Counted from the stretch's first letter, positions 28,906 through 37,664 are shown. The stretch is DNA of 64,000 bases from Candidatus Kapaibacterium sp. (GCA_015490805.1 WFXC01000036.1:1-64000), one strand, 5' to 3'. Notes: generated from the sequence alone by a model not told the origin. Numbers and translations are program-made.

Positions 28906-29919
28906 ATGGATGGAATCGAATGGGAGCGATTCCAGCAACTCCGGAAGCAGTGGGGTGCAAAGTCGGTTGCTGTCATTGGCGATGTGATGCTGGATCATTA
29001 CTACTGGGGCGTGGTAAACCGGTTGTCACCTGAAGCGCCTGTTCCAATTGTCGATTTGCAGGAAGAAAGTTTTCACCTTGGTGGCGCTTCCAATGTGGCG
29101 AATAACCTTGCCTGCCTGGGATTGCATCCTGTTATTTTCGGTGTTGTAGGCAATGACGAGGCGGGGAGGACACTGCGGGAATTGTTAGAGCAAAACGGGA
29201 TGGAATCTGCTGGCATCATTGTGGATGAGCAGCGACCGACAACGGTGAAAACCCGGATCATTGGCAACAATCAACACATCGCACGATTGGATCGTGAAAA
29301 CCGTGCCGTGCTGTCGCCACAACTTACGGCACAACTGGTGGGATTGATTGAAAGTTTTGCCTCACAACTGGATGCAGTTATTTTTCAGGACTATGACAAA
29401 GGTGTCATTACACCCCAGCTCATTGAGACTGTCAAACAGATCGCTCATCGCTTTGATCTTCCCATTTTTGTTGATCCCAAGTATCGCAATTTCTTTCACT
29501 ACACCGATGTGACCTTTTTCAAGCCGAACAAGAAAGAGACGCAAGATGCGCTGCATTTGCCATTGCAGACGTTCGAGGATGTTGAAAAAGCGGGAAATCA
29601 GCTTCGCCACCGCCTCAATGCCGATTTGGTATTGATTACCCTGGGTGCAGACGGGATGGTGTTGTTCGATTCGAGTGATACAGCAACCCATATTTCCACG
29701 CGGGCGCGTCACGTAGCGGATGTTTCCGGTGCTGGAGATACGGTCATTGCGACCTTTGTCGCCGCATCTCTGGGAGGAGCAACGCCGGGTGAAGCGGCAG
29801 CATTGTCGAACATCGCTGCGGGCGCCGTGTGCGAGGAACCCGGCATTATCCCCATTACAATGGCAATGCTGGAACGTGCAATACAGCAAGCTGAAGAGCT
29901 TTATGATTCTTCCGCGTGA
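28906..29919 (+). CDS. rfaE1: D-glycero-beta-D-manno-heptose-7-phosphate kinase
   Basis: From the ATG at 28906 (MDGIEWERFQQL) the protein is 337 residues, a PfkB/ribokinase-fold sugar kinase. It has VIGDVMLDHYYWG, LGGASNVANNLACLG and the C-terminal anion hole VSGAGDTVIATF with the catalytic Asp. This is domain I of HldE, which makes heptose-1,7-bisphosphate for LPS inner core. Here domain I and domain II are separate genes overlapping by 17 bases. Upstream starts in the same frame lack conservation. Confidence 0.93.
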   Translation: MDGIEWERFQQLRKQWGAKSVAVIGDVMLDHYYWGVVNRLSPEAPVPIVDLQEESFHLGGASNVANNLACLGLHPVIFGVVGNDEAGRTLRELLEQNGMESAGIIVDEQRPTTVKTRIIGNNQHIARLDRENRAVLSPQLTAQLVGLIESFASQLDAVIFQDYDKGVITPQLIETVKQIAHRFDLPIFVDPKYRNFFHYTDVTFFKPNKKETQDALHLPLQTFEDVEKAGNQLRHRLNADLVLITLGADGMVLFDSSDTATHISTRARHVADVSGAGDTVIATFVAASLGGATPGEAAALSNIAAGAVCEEPGIIPITMAMLERAIQQAEELYDSSA

Positions 29920-30391
29920 ACAGATTCCTTCAGTTCTTGCGCCGCATCGCCAGCGCGGTGAGCGGATTGTGTTCACCAACGGCTGCTTCGATCTGGTTCA
30001 CTCAGGACACTTGTTGTACCTTCAGGCGGCGCGCTCCCTGGGAGATTGCCTGATCGTTGGCTTAAATTCTGACCGATCAGTGCAGCGGATTAAAGGACCA
30101 ACCCGTCCGGTACTGCCGCAGCAAGACCGGACATTGCTGCTGGATTCACTCCGGTTTGTGGATTACGTCGTTCTGTTCGATGAAGATACGCCGGAGCAAT
30201 TGATCCGGGAAATTCGACCGGATATTCTGGTCAAAGGGGGGGACTATCGCCCCCATCAAATTGCAGGTGCATCCTTTGTCACGAGTTATGGAGGTTCTGT
30301 TGTTCTACTTCCTTACATCGAAGGGAAGTCGACGACTGCTATTATTGCCAGAATCTGTGAGACTATCTGTCAAACAACGGCAACGGAATAA
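29903..30391 (+). CDS. rfaE2: D-glycero-beta-D-manno-heptose 1-phosphate adenylyltransferase
   Basis: From the ATG at 29903 the protein is 162 residues. The cytidylyltransferase-like nucleotidyl transferase signature is VFTNGCFDLVHSGHLLYLQ (HxGH), and EGKSTTAIIARI is the C-terminal ISSTxI-like motif. It activates heptose-1-phosphate to ADP-heptose, the donor of the heptosyltransferase encoded at 56.2 kb. It overlaps rfaE1 by 17 bases, and its stop overlaps the next ATG by one base (TAATG). Confidence 0.93.
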   Translation: MILPREQIPSVLAPHRQRGERIVFTNGCFDLVHSGHLLYLQAARSLGDCLIVGLNSDRSVQRIKGPTRPVLPQQDRTLLLDSLRFVDYVVLFDEDTPEQLIREIRPDILVKGGDYRPHQIAGASFVTSYGGSVVLLPYIEGKSTTAIIARICETICQTTATE

Positions 30392-31179
30392 TGGCACAGT
30401 CGCTGAATGGAAAAATCGTGCTGATCACCGGGGCATCATCGGGTATTGGGGCTGCGTGCGCCGAGGTTTTTGCTGAGGCTGGCGCTCGCCTGCTACTACT
30501 GGCACGTCGTCAGGACCGACTGGAGAAACTTGCTGCATCACTGCGATCGCAGCATCATACCGAAGTACTTCCTCTCCAGTGCGATGTGCGTTCGCTGGAT
30601 CAGGTTCGCCGGGTTTTTGAGACGCTGCCAGCAGAATGGCAGGCAATTGATGTGCTGATCAATAATGCAGGACTTGCCCGGGGATTGAATCCAATCGATC
30701 AGGGCAATATCCAGGATTGGGAAGAGATGATTGACACCAATGTGAAGGGGTTGCTGTATGTAACCCGCCAGGTACTTCCCGGAATGATTCAGCGGCAGCG
30801 GGGCACCATCGTTAACATTGGTTCTATTGCTGGACGGGAAGTCTACCCGCAGGGGAATGTGTATTGTGCAACCAAACACGCCGTTCGGGCACTGTCGCAG
30901 GCAATTCGTATCGATACCAATGGGAAAAACATTCGAGTGTGTAATGTTGATCCGGGATTGGTAGAAACCGAGTTTTCCCTGGTGCGGTTCCGTGGCGATA
31001 TAGAGCAGGCAAAAAAGGTATACGAGGGTTATACCCCACTTTCACCGCGAGATGTTGCCGAAGTGGTGCTCTTTTGTGTCCAGCGACCCCCACACGTTAC
31101 CATCGCTGATGTTCTGGTACTGCCCACCGATCAGGCAACAACAACCATTGTGCACAAAACGGACTCTTCCGGTCAATGA
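30391..31179 (+). CDS. Short-chain dehydrogenase, YdfG-like
   Basis: A 262-residue classical SDR. The cofactor motif is LITGASSGIGAACAEVF. NNAG is present, and the catalytic triad is Ser in NIGSIAG and Tyr/Lys in YCATKHAV. NVDPGLVETEFSLVRFRGD is the distinctive segment of YdfG-type NADP-dependent 3-hydroxy acid dehydrogenases acting on serine or malonic semialdehyde reduction. It lies between ADP-heptose and ABC genes with one- and four-base overlaps, which suggests an operon of convenience. Confidence 0.87.
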   Translation: MAQSLNGKIVLITGASSGIGAACAEVFAEAGARLLLLARRQDRLEKLAASLRSQHHTEVLPLQCDVRSLDQVRRVFETLPAEWQAIDVLINNAGLARGLNPIDQGNIQDWEEMIDTNVKGLLYVTRQVLPGMIQRQRGTIVNIGSIAGREVYPQGNVYCATKHAVRALSQAIRIDTNGKNIRVCNVDPGLVETEFSLVRFRGDIEQAKKVYEGYTPLSPRDVAEVVLFCVQRPPHVTIADVLVLPTDQATTTIVHKTDSSGQ

Positions 31180-32270
31180 CCACCGTAGAATTTGTGGCGT
31201 TGACCCACTTTTTTCAACCGGAACATCGCATTCTGGATAACCTCTCCTTTACCGTCCGTCCCGGAGAGTTTCTGGTTATTCTGGGACCATCAGGGAGTGG
31301 CAAGTCAACTTTACTGCGGCTGATAGCTGGTCTGGACACACCGAAAAGTGGCGACATTCGCTTTGATGGACATTCGATTCTCCCGCTTGCACCGGCTGAG
31401 CGAGATGTTGGGATGGTTTTCCAGAACTATGCACTATATCCTCACTTAACGGTGTGGGAAAACCTAGCTTTTCCTCTGTTGATTCGGAAGGAAGCCCGGC
31501 ACATCATTGAGCAGCAGGTACGCCGTATTGCTGAACTGTTGCAGTTAGAATCACTCCTCGATCGCAAACCTCGAGCGCTTTCTGGCGGTCAGCAACAGCG
31601 GGTTGCGCTGGGCAGGGCGTTGATTCGGCAACCTCGCGTGTTCCTGCTGGACGAACCGCTCTCCAATCTGGACGCTCAACTGCGGCAGCAGATGCGTAAG
31701 GAACTGGTGCGCCTGCAAAAGGAGCTTTTTCTGACCACCACACTGTACGTCACGCACGATCAGACAGAAGCGATGACAATGGGAGATCGAATCGCTTTGC
31801 TGTATGATGGACAATTGCAGCAAATTGGCACGCCGCAGGAAATTTATCACCGTCCTGCCAATCAGTTCGTTGCGGGCTTTATTGGATCTCCACCGATGAA
31901 TTTTTTTCCGGGAAGACTGGAGATCCACCATACCGAGCTGCGGTTTGTAGCAACTGCTGGTTTTCACATTCCGTTGCAGAGCTGGCGCCCGGAAGGACAG
32001 CCACGGTCGCAGGAAGGAGTACTGGGAATTCGCCCTGAACATTTACAACCAATGGCAACATCTGAATTGTTTGCCGCTGTTGTGGAATTTGTGGAAAACA
32101 TTGGACACGAGGCTATCGCCTACTTTTCACTGGCAGGCAGCTCTTACTGCTTCCGTTCTCAGCAGTTGCTCACTCCACAAACAACCATTTCCATAGGCTT
32201 GCATCCTGCTGCACAGCTTCATTGGTTCGAACCTTCCGGGAAGCGGAGTGTGACGTGGTCAAGGGAATAA
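31176..32270 (+). CDS. ABC transporter ATPase, UgpC/MalK-like
   Basis: 364 residues. Walker A is GPSGSGKST, the Q-loop VFQNYALYPHL, the signature LSGGQQQR, Walker B VFLLDEPLSNLD and the H-loop YVTHDQTEA. The C-terminal TOBE region (about 235-350, GIRPEHL) is typical of CUT1 sugar or glycerol-phosphate importers (MalK/UgpC). No permease or binding-protein gene is in the window, so the partner is unknown; such orphan ATPases can serve several importers. It overlaps the SDR gene by four bases (ATGA). Confidence 0.87.
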   Translation: MTTVEFVALTHFFQPEHRILDNLSFTVRPGEFLVILGPSGSGKSTLLRLIAGLDTPKSGDIRFDGHSILPLAPAERDVGMVFQNYALYPHLTVWENLAFPLLIRKEARHIIEQQVRRIAELLQLESLLDRKPRALSGGQQQRVALGRALIRQPRVFLLDEPLSNLDAQLRQQMRKELVRLQKELFLTTTLYVTHDQTEAMTMGDRIALLYDGQLQQIGTPQEIYHRPANQFVAGFIGSPPMNFFPGRLEIHHTELRFVATAGFHIPLQSWRPEGQPRSQEGVLGIRPEHLQPMATSELFAAVVEFVENIGHEAIAYFSLAGSSYCFRSQQLLTPQTTISIGLHPAAQLHWFEPSGKRSVTWSRE

Positions 32271-32310
32271 AAAAATGCCTTACCATCGGGGGGGCTTGAT
32301 GGTAAGGCAT
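32271..32310 (-). terminator. Strong rho-independent terminator (minus strand)
   Basis: ATGCCTTACCATC (32275-32287) pairs perfectly with GATGGTAAGGCAT (32298-32310): 13 pairs around a ten-base loop containing seven consecutive C on the minus strand, followed by seven T. On the plus strand there is no T-run after the hairpin, so it mainly serves the minus strand. Confidence 0.85.
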
Positions 32311-32396
32311 GCAGCATAAAGAGGAAGAGAATAGCGAGACGGGTCGGATTTCAAAGATCAATTTTTCAGATCTTTCCTTCCCGACTTCTATCTCCA
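32271..32396 (-). ncRNA. Candidate small RNA (about 125 nt)
   Basis: On the minus strand a TAnnTTTG promoter at 32408-32401 is followed by about 125 bases and a perfect 13-bp terminator, with no ORF. The predicted RNA has a 5' hairpin (GTCGG-GAAGG-AAAGATC, a nine-base loop, GATCTTT-GAAAT-CCGAC), a pyrimidine linker containing TTCTCTTCCTCTTTATGC, and a terminator loop with seven C. The linker is the perfect complement of 18 bases at 18574-18591. Alternatively it is simply the terminator of the M3 peptidase gene 200 bases upstream. No Rfam family was recognised by eye. Confidence 0.5.
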
Positions 32397-32400
32397 ATCG

Positions 32401-32426
32401 CAAAGATACAAATTTCTCTGCAAATA
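32401..32426 (-). promoter_or_regulatory. Putative promoter of the candidate sRNA
   Basis: Minus strand: TATCTTTG (32408-32401) preceded 12 bases upstream by TATTTG (32426-32421). It has the same layout as the element in front of atpD. Confidence 0.5.
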
Positions 32427-32508
32427 CGCAAGATGTCCAGAAGAAAAACACTTCGCAGAGCAGGTGGAGAGCAGGGACAGGTAGATGCTGCCCCTGCGGT
32501 CATCGGCG

Positions 32509-34224
32509 CTAAGCGACAGTCGACGCCGAAGGGATAACCTGCTCTGTCAGCGTTCGAAGTAGAGCCACAACCTCGGTGACGGTTTGCTGGACAACCTGGG
32601 AATCGAAGGGTGAGGAGAGCCCAACGGTTTGCAGGGTTTGCACGAAGGAGAGGCGTCCACCTAACTGACACAGCCTTTGATACTTCTGGAAGGTTTCTGC
32701 ATACGATCGACGGGATTGCAACCAGATCTGGAAGGCACAAAGCTGTGCCAGGGCGTAATCGATGTAATAAAACGGTGCGCGATAAATGTGAAGTTGCCGC
32801 TGCCAGAATCGCCCTTGCTCCAGCGCTGGAATGCCGGTGTTGTCCCGCCACGGCAGGTATTGCTTTTCCATTTCCTGCCATACAGCTAACCGCTGCTGCG
32901 GGGACATTTCTGGTTGCTCGTAAATGCGATGCTGAAACTCATCCACGGCGGCAGCATAGCACAGGAAGCTGACTGCTGCAAAGAGGTGCTGAGTATAAAA
33001 TTTTTCGACCTCATCTCCGAAGAACAGATCCATCCACGGATAGGTGAGAAATTCCATCCCCATCGAGTGGATTTCGGCGGTTTCTAAGGTTGGGGACATA
33101 TATGCCAGGAAAGGCTGGGTACTGCTCTGATCTTGTTGGAAAGCGTGGCCAAATTCATGTGTGAGCACACGGACGTCATCGATGGTCCCGTTAAAGTTGG
33201 CAAAAATGAAGGGAGATCGGTAGTCGGGAAGATAGGCACAGTATCCGCCGCTGGCTTTGCCGGGACGACTGAGGACGTCCAGAAATTCATCTTCGACCAG
33301 ATGCGTCATCAGCCGGGCTGTCTCATCAGAGAGCTGAGTGTACATTGTTTTTGCCTGTTGCAGTATCCATTCGGGATCGCCTTTGGGCTGTGGATTACCG
33401 GAAGGGAAAAGCAGCGCTTCGTCGTAAATCCGCAGATGATCCAGATTCAACCATTGTTGCTGTTCTTGACGCAGCTGCTGCACGATTGGAACCACCGTCT
33501 CCCGGATGACCTTTCGAAGTTGTGCGACATCTTCCGGCGTGTAGTCGGTGCGGAACATTTCCAGGTAGCGAAGCTGGATGTAATTGTCAAATCCCAGCTT
33601 CCGGGCTTTCTGATGCCGCAGTTTAACCAGTTGGTCATAAATAGTGTCCAGTTCCGCTGCCAGATTGCCCAGTGCATTCCACAACGCTTCAGCAGCCGCT
33701 TTCCGGGTTTCTCGGTCCGGATCCTGTAGAAATGGCTGGATTTGAGACATCGTGTACTGATTACCCCGAAACGTGATGAGCAGGGATCCCGTCAGCTCCG
33801 TGTAACGCCGTTCCAGTGCCACGATCTGCAGCAGGAGGGGTTTAATCGAAGGATCAAAGGTTTGTAGACTGATTTCGTAGCCCTGAAATAGCCGCTCCCC
33901 CACCTGTTGCTCTACTACTGGTCGTTGTGGATGTTCGACCAATGCAGCAAGCAGTTGCCGCTGTTTTTCAGCTAATTCAGGAAGGAGTTGTTCCCAGAAA
34001 ATTTTTTCGTTTTTCCAGAATTCGCTGCGAACATCCTGCGTGAAACGGATATGAACAAGTGCCTGAAGAGTGCGAATGTGCCGCTGCAGTTGATCCACTT
34101 CCTTGAGAATAGTCAGCAATGCGTCAGCACTGTCTGTGGATCGAGCCTGTTGCTCCAGGCGCTGAATCTGTTGTAGCAATTCCTGCTGATCCGGACGCTC
34201 ATAAGGAATTTCCGAAAATCGCAT
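32509..34224 (-). CDS. M3 family oligoendopeptidase
   Basis: From the ATG at 34224 (preceded by AAAGGGGACGG) the protein is 571 residues. The zinc motif is VLTHEFGHAFQ (HExxH), and the third ligand is in LETAEIHSMGMEFLTYP. FANFNGTIDDVRVLTHE and YAPFYYIDY-like IYRAPFYYIDYALAQLCAFQ complete the family pattern (PepF/M3B type). It is expected to be cytoplasmic and to degrade oligopeptides. Much of the 126-residue in-frame extension upstream to 34602 is antisense to rdgB and shows no conservation, so I reject it. The terminator is 200 bases downstream, beyond the candidate sRNA promoter. Confidence 0.92.
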   Translation of the reverse strand: MRFSEIPYERPDQQELLQQIQRLEQQARSTDSADALLTILKEVDQLQRHIRTLQALVHIRFTQDVRSEFWKNEKIFWEQLLPELAEKQRQLLAALVEHPQRPVVEQQVGERLFQGYEISLQTFDPSIKPLLLQIVALERRYTELTGSLLITFRGNQYTMSQIQPFLQDPDRETRKAAAEALWNALGNLAAELDTIYDQLVKLRHQKARKLGFDNYIQLRYLEMFRTDYTPEDVAQLRKVIRETVVPIVQQLRQEQQQWLNLDHLRIYDEALLFPSGNPQPKGDPEWILQQAKTMYTQLSDETARLMTHLVEDEFLDVLSRPGKASGGYCAYLPDYRSPFIFANFNGTIDDVRVLTHEFGHAFQQDQSSTQPFLAYMSPTLETAEIHSMGMEFLTYPWMDLFFGDEVEKFYTQHLFAAVSFLCYAAAVDEFQHRIYEQPEMSPQQRLAVWQEMEKQYLPWRDNTGIPALEQGRFWQRQLHIYRAPFYYIDYALAQLCAFQIWLQSRRSYAETFQKYQRLCQLGGRLSFVQTLQTVGLSSPFDSQVVQQTVTEVVALLRTLTEQVIPSASTVA

Positions 34225-34357
34225 TTCCGTCCCCTTTCTGTTCCTTCTTGCTAGTTGCAGCCAGTTCTTCCCCTGGAAAAGGCAGCAAGACGTTTTCTGC
34301 GCTGGTTTCGTGAAATGTCGCTTTCCAGCAAGCAGAATGCAGAAGGAAGAGATGTTG

Positions 34358-34993
34358 TTAGCGGTGTTGGGTTGCCAGTGGAATGTCGTAGTAGGCAGCA
34401 AACTTTTGGGCAAATGCTTCCAGCGCGCGCCGGCGATGGCTGATGCGATTTTTGATCGCTGCGGGCAGTTCTGCGAACGTGTGGTGATGCCCTTCCGGGA
34501 TGAAAATCGGATCATAACCGAACCCGCCCGTTCCTCGTTCCTGTTCGGCGATTTTGCCCGGACATATTCCTTCTGCAAAGAAAATGCGGAGGGAGTCGAC
34601 AAAGCAGATCATGGTGCGGAATCGAGCGTTGCGCTTCTCTGGTGCAACCGCTGAAAGTTCTTTCAGCAACTTCTGCCGATTTTTCCGGTCATCTTGATCT
34701 TCGCCTGCATACCGTGCAGTGTGAATGCCCGGTGCACCATTGAGCGCCTCGACTTCCAGTCCGGTATCGTCTGCAATAGCGGGGAGTCCGCTGGCGCGGT
34801 GGAACGCGATGGCTTTCAGGTAAGCATTCTCTTCCAGTGTCATACCCGTTTCTTCTACCTCCACGTGGAGATCCAGAGAAGCGGGGGAGAGGATCTGAAC
34901 GGCACCGTGAAGTAGCTCATCAAGGATGTGCTGGACTTCCTCAATCTTATGCGGATTGTTGGAGGCAATGAGCAGTTGATACCGACCGCTCAT
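34358..34993 (-). CDS. rdgB: XTP/dITP pyrophosphatase (RdgB/HAM1)
   Basis: The 211-residue protein hydrolyses non-canonical purine triphosphates to their monophosphates. The substrate motif is LLIASNNPHKIEEVQ (SxNxxK). DDTGLEVEALNGAPGIHTARYAG and GFGYDPIFIPEG are the family's metal and base-binding segments, and ISHRRRALEAF ends the active site. The ATG overlaps the upstream aminotransferase stop by four bases. It shares the minus-strand transcript with the aminotransferase and possibly the M3 peptidase. Confidence 0.95.
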   Translation of the reverse strand: MSGRYQLLIASNNPHKIEEVQHILDELLHGAVQILSPASLDLHVEVEETGMTLEENAYLKAIAFHRASGLPAIADDTGLEVEALNGAPGIHTARYAGEDQDDRKNRQKLLKELSAVAPEKRNARFRTMICFVDSLRIFFAEGICPGKIAEQERGTGGFGYDPIFIPEGHHHTFAELPAAIKNRISHRRRALEAFAQKFAAYYDIPLATQHR

Positions 34994-36141
34994 CTATTGG
35001 CTCCTTCGCTCATCCACGCTTTCTGAAAGGTTGCAATGCCCGCACCGAATTCAAAATGATAATGTTGGTGCTGAAGTAATTGTTCCATCGCACTGATCAG
35101 GTACAGGTGGCGTTCGTACGGTAACCATCCCATATGGGAAACCCGGAAAATTTTGCCTTTGAGTTGCTCCTGTCCACCGGCAACCACGATACCGAACTGT
35201 TCATAGAGTTGCTGGCGGAATGATTCTCCACCGGGAGGAAGATAAACAGGCGTAACCGCGTGAGAAGAGCTCTGTCCGAAAACTCGCAGTTGCAATGCTT
35301 CCAGCGCAGCACGGAAGGCGTGGGCGCGACGCTGATGAAAATGCCATATCGCTTCCAGTCCTGCGTTCTGGAAATACTGCAACACAGCATCGGCTCCCTG
35401 GAGCAGAGGAATTGCCGGTGTCCAGGGTGTTAAGCCTTTCTCAGCCGATCGACGCGCTTGCAGTAGGTCGAAATACCAGCTAACCGCAGAGCGGTGCTGC
35501 ACTCTGTCCCACGCCCGCTGGCTCAGGGCAACGAAAGCCAGTCCCGGAGGGAGCATCAGCGATTTTTGTGAGCCAGTAAACACCACATCCAGTCCCCATT
35601 GATCCATCGGTAGCGGGTGAACACCCAGGGAACTGACCGCATCGACACAGATCAGGGCGTCGCTGTATGTGCGAACGATGCGGGCAATGGCTTTGACATC
35701 ACTCAAGGCGCCAGTTGAAGTTTCGCTGTGTACGACCCAGAAGGAGACCAGATTGGGCATTGATTGTACCACTGACTCGACTTCTTCCAGCAGTGGCGCT
35801 TCTCCCCAGGGGACGGACAATCGGTGCACCTGAGCACCGAAGCGCTCCAGCATCTGTGCCCAGCGCTCTGCAAATTTTCCGTTGACAACGACGCAGTGGG
35901 GAGCAGTGCTGGCAAATAACTGCTGGATAACCGCTTCGGCTGCTCCGGTTGCTGAGCAGGTAAGGGCGAGAACCGGCTGCTCGGTTTGAAAGAGCCATTG
36001 CAGCCGCTGGTGCAATTGCTGCCAGAGCTGGCGAAATGCGTCGCTGCGATGGTACAACGGCTGCTGCATTGCCTCGTAGACAAACGGAGGAACAGCCGTG
36101 GGACCGGGAGTAAAGAGCACAATGTTGCGCTGCCTGTTCAT
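34990..36141 (-). CDS. Class V aminotransferase
   Basis: A 383-residue PLP-dependent fold-type I enzyme. LFTPGPTAVPPFVYEAM is the N-terminal glyoxylate-aminotransferase-like signature. VDAVSSLGVHPLPMDQWGLD carries the PLP-binding Asp, and the lysine is in FTGSQKSLMLPPGLAF. This group includes alanine- or serine-glyoxylate transaminases, purine-catabolism enzymes and a cyanobacterial hydrogenase-associated subunit. The amino donor cannot be told; in organisms of this group it may act as a phosphoserine or serine transaminase. Confidence 0.85.
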   Translation of the reverse strand: MNRQRNIVLFTPGPTAVPPFVYEAMQQPLYHRSDAFRQLWQQLHQRLQWLFQTEQPVLALTCSATGAAEAVIQQLFASTAPHCVVVNGKFAERWAQMLERFGAQVHRLSVPWGEAPLLEEVESVVQSMPNLVSFWVVHSETSTGALSDVKAIARIVRTYSDALICVDAVSSLGVHPLPMDQWGLDVVFTGSQKSLMLPPGLAFVALSQRAWDRVQHRSAVSWYFDLLQARRSAEKGLTPWTPAIPLLQGADAVLQYFQNAGLEAIWHFHQRRAHAFRAALEALQLRVFGQSSSHAVTPVYLPPGGESFRQQLYEQFGIVVAGGQEQLKGKIFRVSHMGWLPYERHLYLISAMEQLLQHQHYHFEFGAGIATFQKAWMSEGANR

Positions 36142-36246
36142 CGTCGCTGCTCCGTTTCTTTTGTTGGCTCTCTTACGGTTAGCTTCGGGTTGTATTGGAG
36201 TTGCGTAGAGATCGCAAAGTGTCGGGATGATTTGCTATCTACGAAC

Positions 36247-36442
36247 GCTCTGGGAGCGCCGGCTGGGAGTACCGACTTCAGTCGGCAAGGGATCAACGAT
36301 GCACACTAAAGTGTGCGCTCCCAGTAAATGCATTCTAAAGGATGCGTCCCCAGTAAATGCACACTGAAGCGTACGCTTCACTGGGAGCGCCGACTTTCGT
36401 CGGCAAAAATGCACACTGGGAGCGCCGACTTTCGTCGGCAAA
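36247..36442. repeat. Second cluster of covarying palindromic repeats
   Basis: About six units share the family of the 13.7-kb cluster, again with the GCTCCCAG tail. Stems are ACCGAC/GTCGGC-like (36272), GCACAC/GTGTGC (36301), GCATTC/GGATGC (36330), a rearranged GCACAC copy (36359) and two GCCGAC/GTCGGC copies (36389, 36424). TGGGAGCGC links neighbouring units in inverted order. The region 36142-36679 holds no gene I can support; an AT-rich stretch with TATATATA at 36483-36490 lies before the secreted protein gene. Confidence 0.75.
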
Positions 36443-36679
36443 CATTCCTGTTCCTGCGGAGCGATAGTGGGGGCAAAAATTTGTATATATAGGTGGACGC
36501 TGCCAGAAGTATGCGCTGAAACAGGTGTTCTCGATTGGCAACTTTGGAGCTGTAAAATCCGGTGCTGCAATGATTGTACGGATCAACAGGAACCTTCTCA
36601 AAATGCTGCATTTGCCACTGGAAAAGGGGCAAAAGAGTCTGTTGCCATAATCAGTTTGTACATCCAGAGGAGTTGACCG

Positions 36680-37648
36680 ATGAAGCAATGGTACGCTTTC
36701 TTCTTTGCACTGTGGCTGAGCCTGCCGCTGGGCGCACAGCAGTGGGGAAACTGGAACTGGAATTGGAACGGATCGCAGCAGCAGGATCCGTTCGCCGCGT
36801 CTTCGTTGCGAATCGTTGGTAACTTTAAAGGCTGGCAGGGAAACACCGTTGTTGAGCTCTCCGATGGCACCTTCTGGATCCAGCGTGAGTATACCTATGA
36901 TTACTGCCACCGGGTTAATCCCCGCGTTATTCTCCGAAATGGGAAAATGTGGGTTGAAGGGTGTAATGAGGATCAAGGGGTTGAGGTGGAGCAACTGATC
37001 GGAGCGGAAAAACTGTCTGTCGTCAATATTGTGGATGACAATGGTACCAAAGTGCTGGTGCTCAGTGATGGTTCGGCGTGGACTTCACCGTGGGCGCCGA
37101 TCTGGGATTTCTGGATTGGGGAAGAGTGCATCCTGTTTCAAAATGGAGGATGGAAATGTCTGATCGATGATGAGGTCGTAGATCTTGTGCCAGCGCAACT
37201 ACCCCAGCACTCAATGCAGCAAAGCGGCGGGTACATTCAGTATGGGATACCACCGTCATCGTTCTTTCCTCGCGTTCCTTCCGCTCCTGCTGAAACGATC
37301 CTGCAATTGGTCAATGACACCGATTGGCTGCTGTATGCCTGCGTGATTTCGTTCTCTGCGGCAGAAGGGTGGGTGTCGAGAGGGTGGTACAAACTGGATC
37401 CCCATCAGTCCATCCAGCTTTCCTTAGGATGGTATAACGGCACCGTCTATCTGTACGCTGAGGACAGTCAGCATCAGTATTTCTGGTACGACGCCAACCT
37501 GCCCTATCGTTTCTGCGTTCATCGCGTCAATGCCTTTACCATTCCTCACTCAGACGTTCTCCCGTGTACGGGTTCAGACTACAAGAAGGTACAGGAGTCA
37601 GCATTTCAGGTGCAGCCGGGGATCAACACCTGGTGGTTTCAACCGTAA
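36680..37648 (+). CDS. Secreted WN-rich protein with DUF1036-like C-terminus
   Basis: 322 residues. A signal peptide (1-19, cut after LGA) is followed by a tract of alternating Trp-Asn (GNWNWNWNG). Two similar repeats follow: LSDGTFWIQREYTYD (about 59) and LSDGSAWTSPWAPIWDF (about 128). Each is followed by an RNG/QNGGW turn, so a duplicated beta module is likely. The C-terminal 100 residues (LQLVNDTDWLLYACVIS, GWVSRGWYKLDP, FCVHRVNAF) resemble DUF1036, a domain of unknown function in exported proteins. There is no T9SS tail. Cys residues suggest disulfides. Its function is unknown. Confidence 0.75.
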   Translation: MKQWYAFFFALWLSLPLGAQQWGNWNWNWNGSQQQDPFAASSLRIVGNFKGWQGNTVVELSDGTFWIQREYTYDYCHRVNPRVILRNGKMWVEGCNEDQGVEVEQLIGAEKLSVVNIVDDNGTKVLVLSDGSAWTSPWAPIWDFWIGEECILFQNGGWKCLIDDEVVDLVPAQLPQHSMQQSGGYIQYGIPPSSFFPRVPSAPAETILQLVNDTDWLLYACVISFSAAEGWVSRGWYKLDPHQSIQLSLGWYNGTVYLYAEDSQHQYFWYDANLPYRFCVHRVNAFTIPHSDVLPCTGSDYKKVQESAFQVQPGINTWWFQP

Positions 37649-37664
37649 GCTGTCCGTTGCCGGG

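Noticed and set aside
34225-34602. 126-residue N-terminal extension of the M3 peptidase
   Set aside because: Most of it is antisense to rdgB, has low complexity and no conservation, and a strong ribosome-binding site precedes the ATG at 34224.
36235-36632. Short reading frames across the second repeat cluster
   Set aside because: Same repeat-derived peptides. No start sites or conservation.
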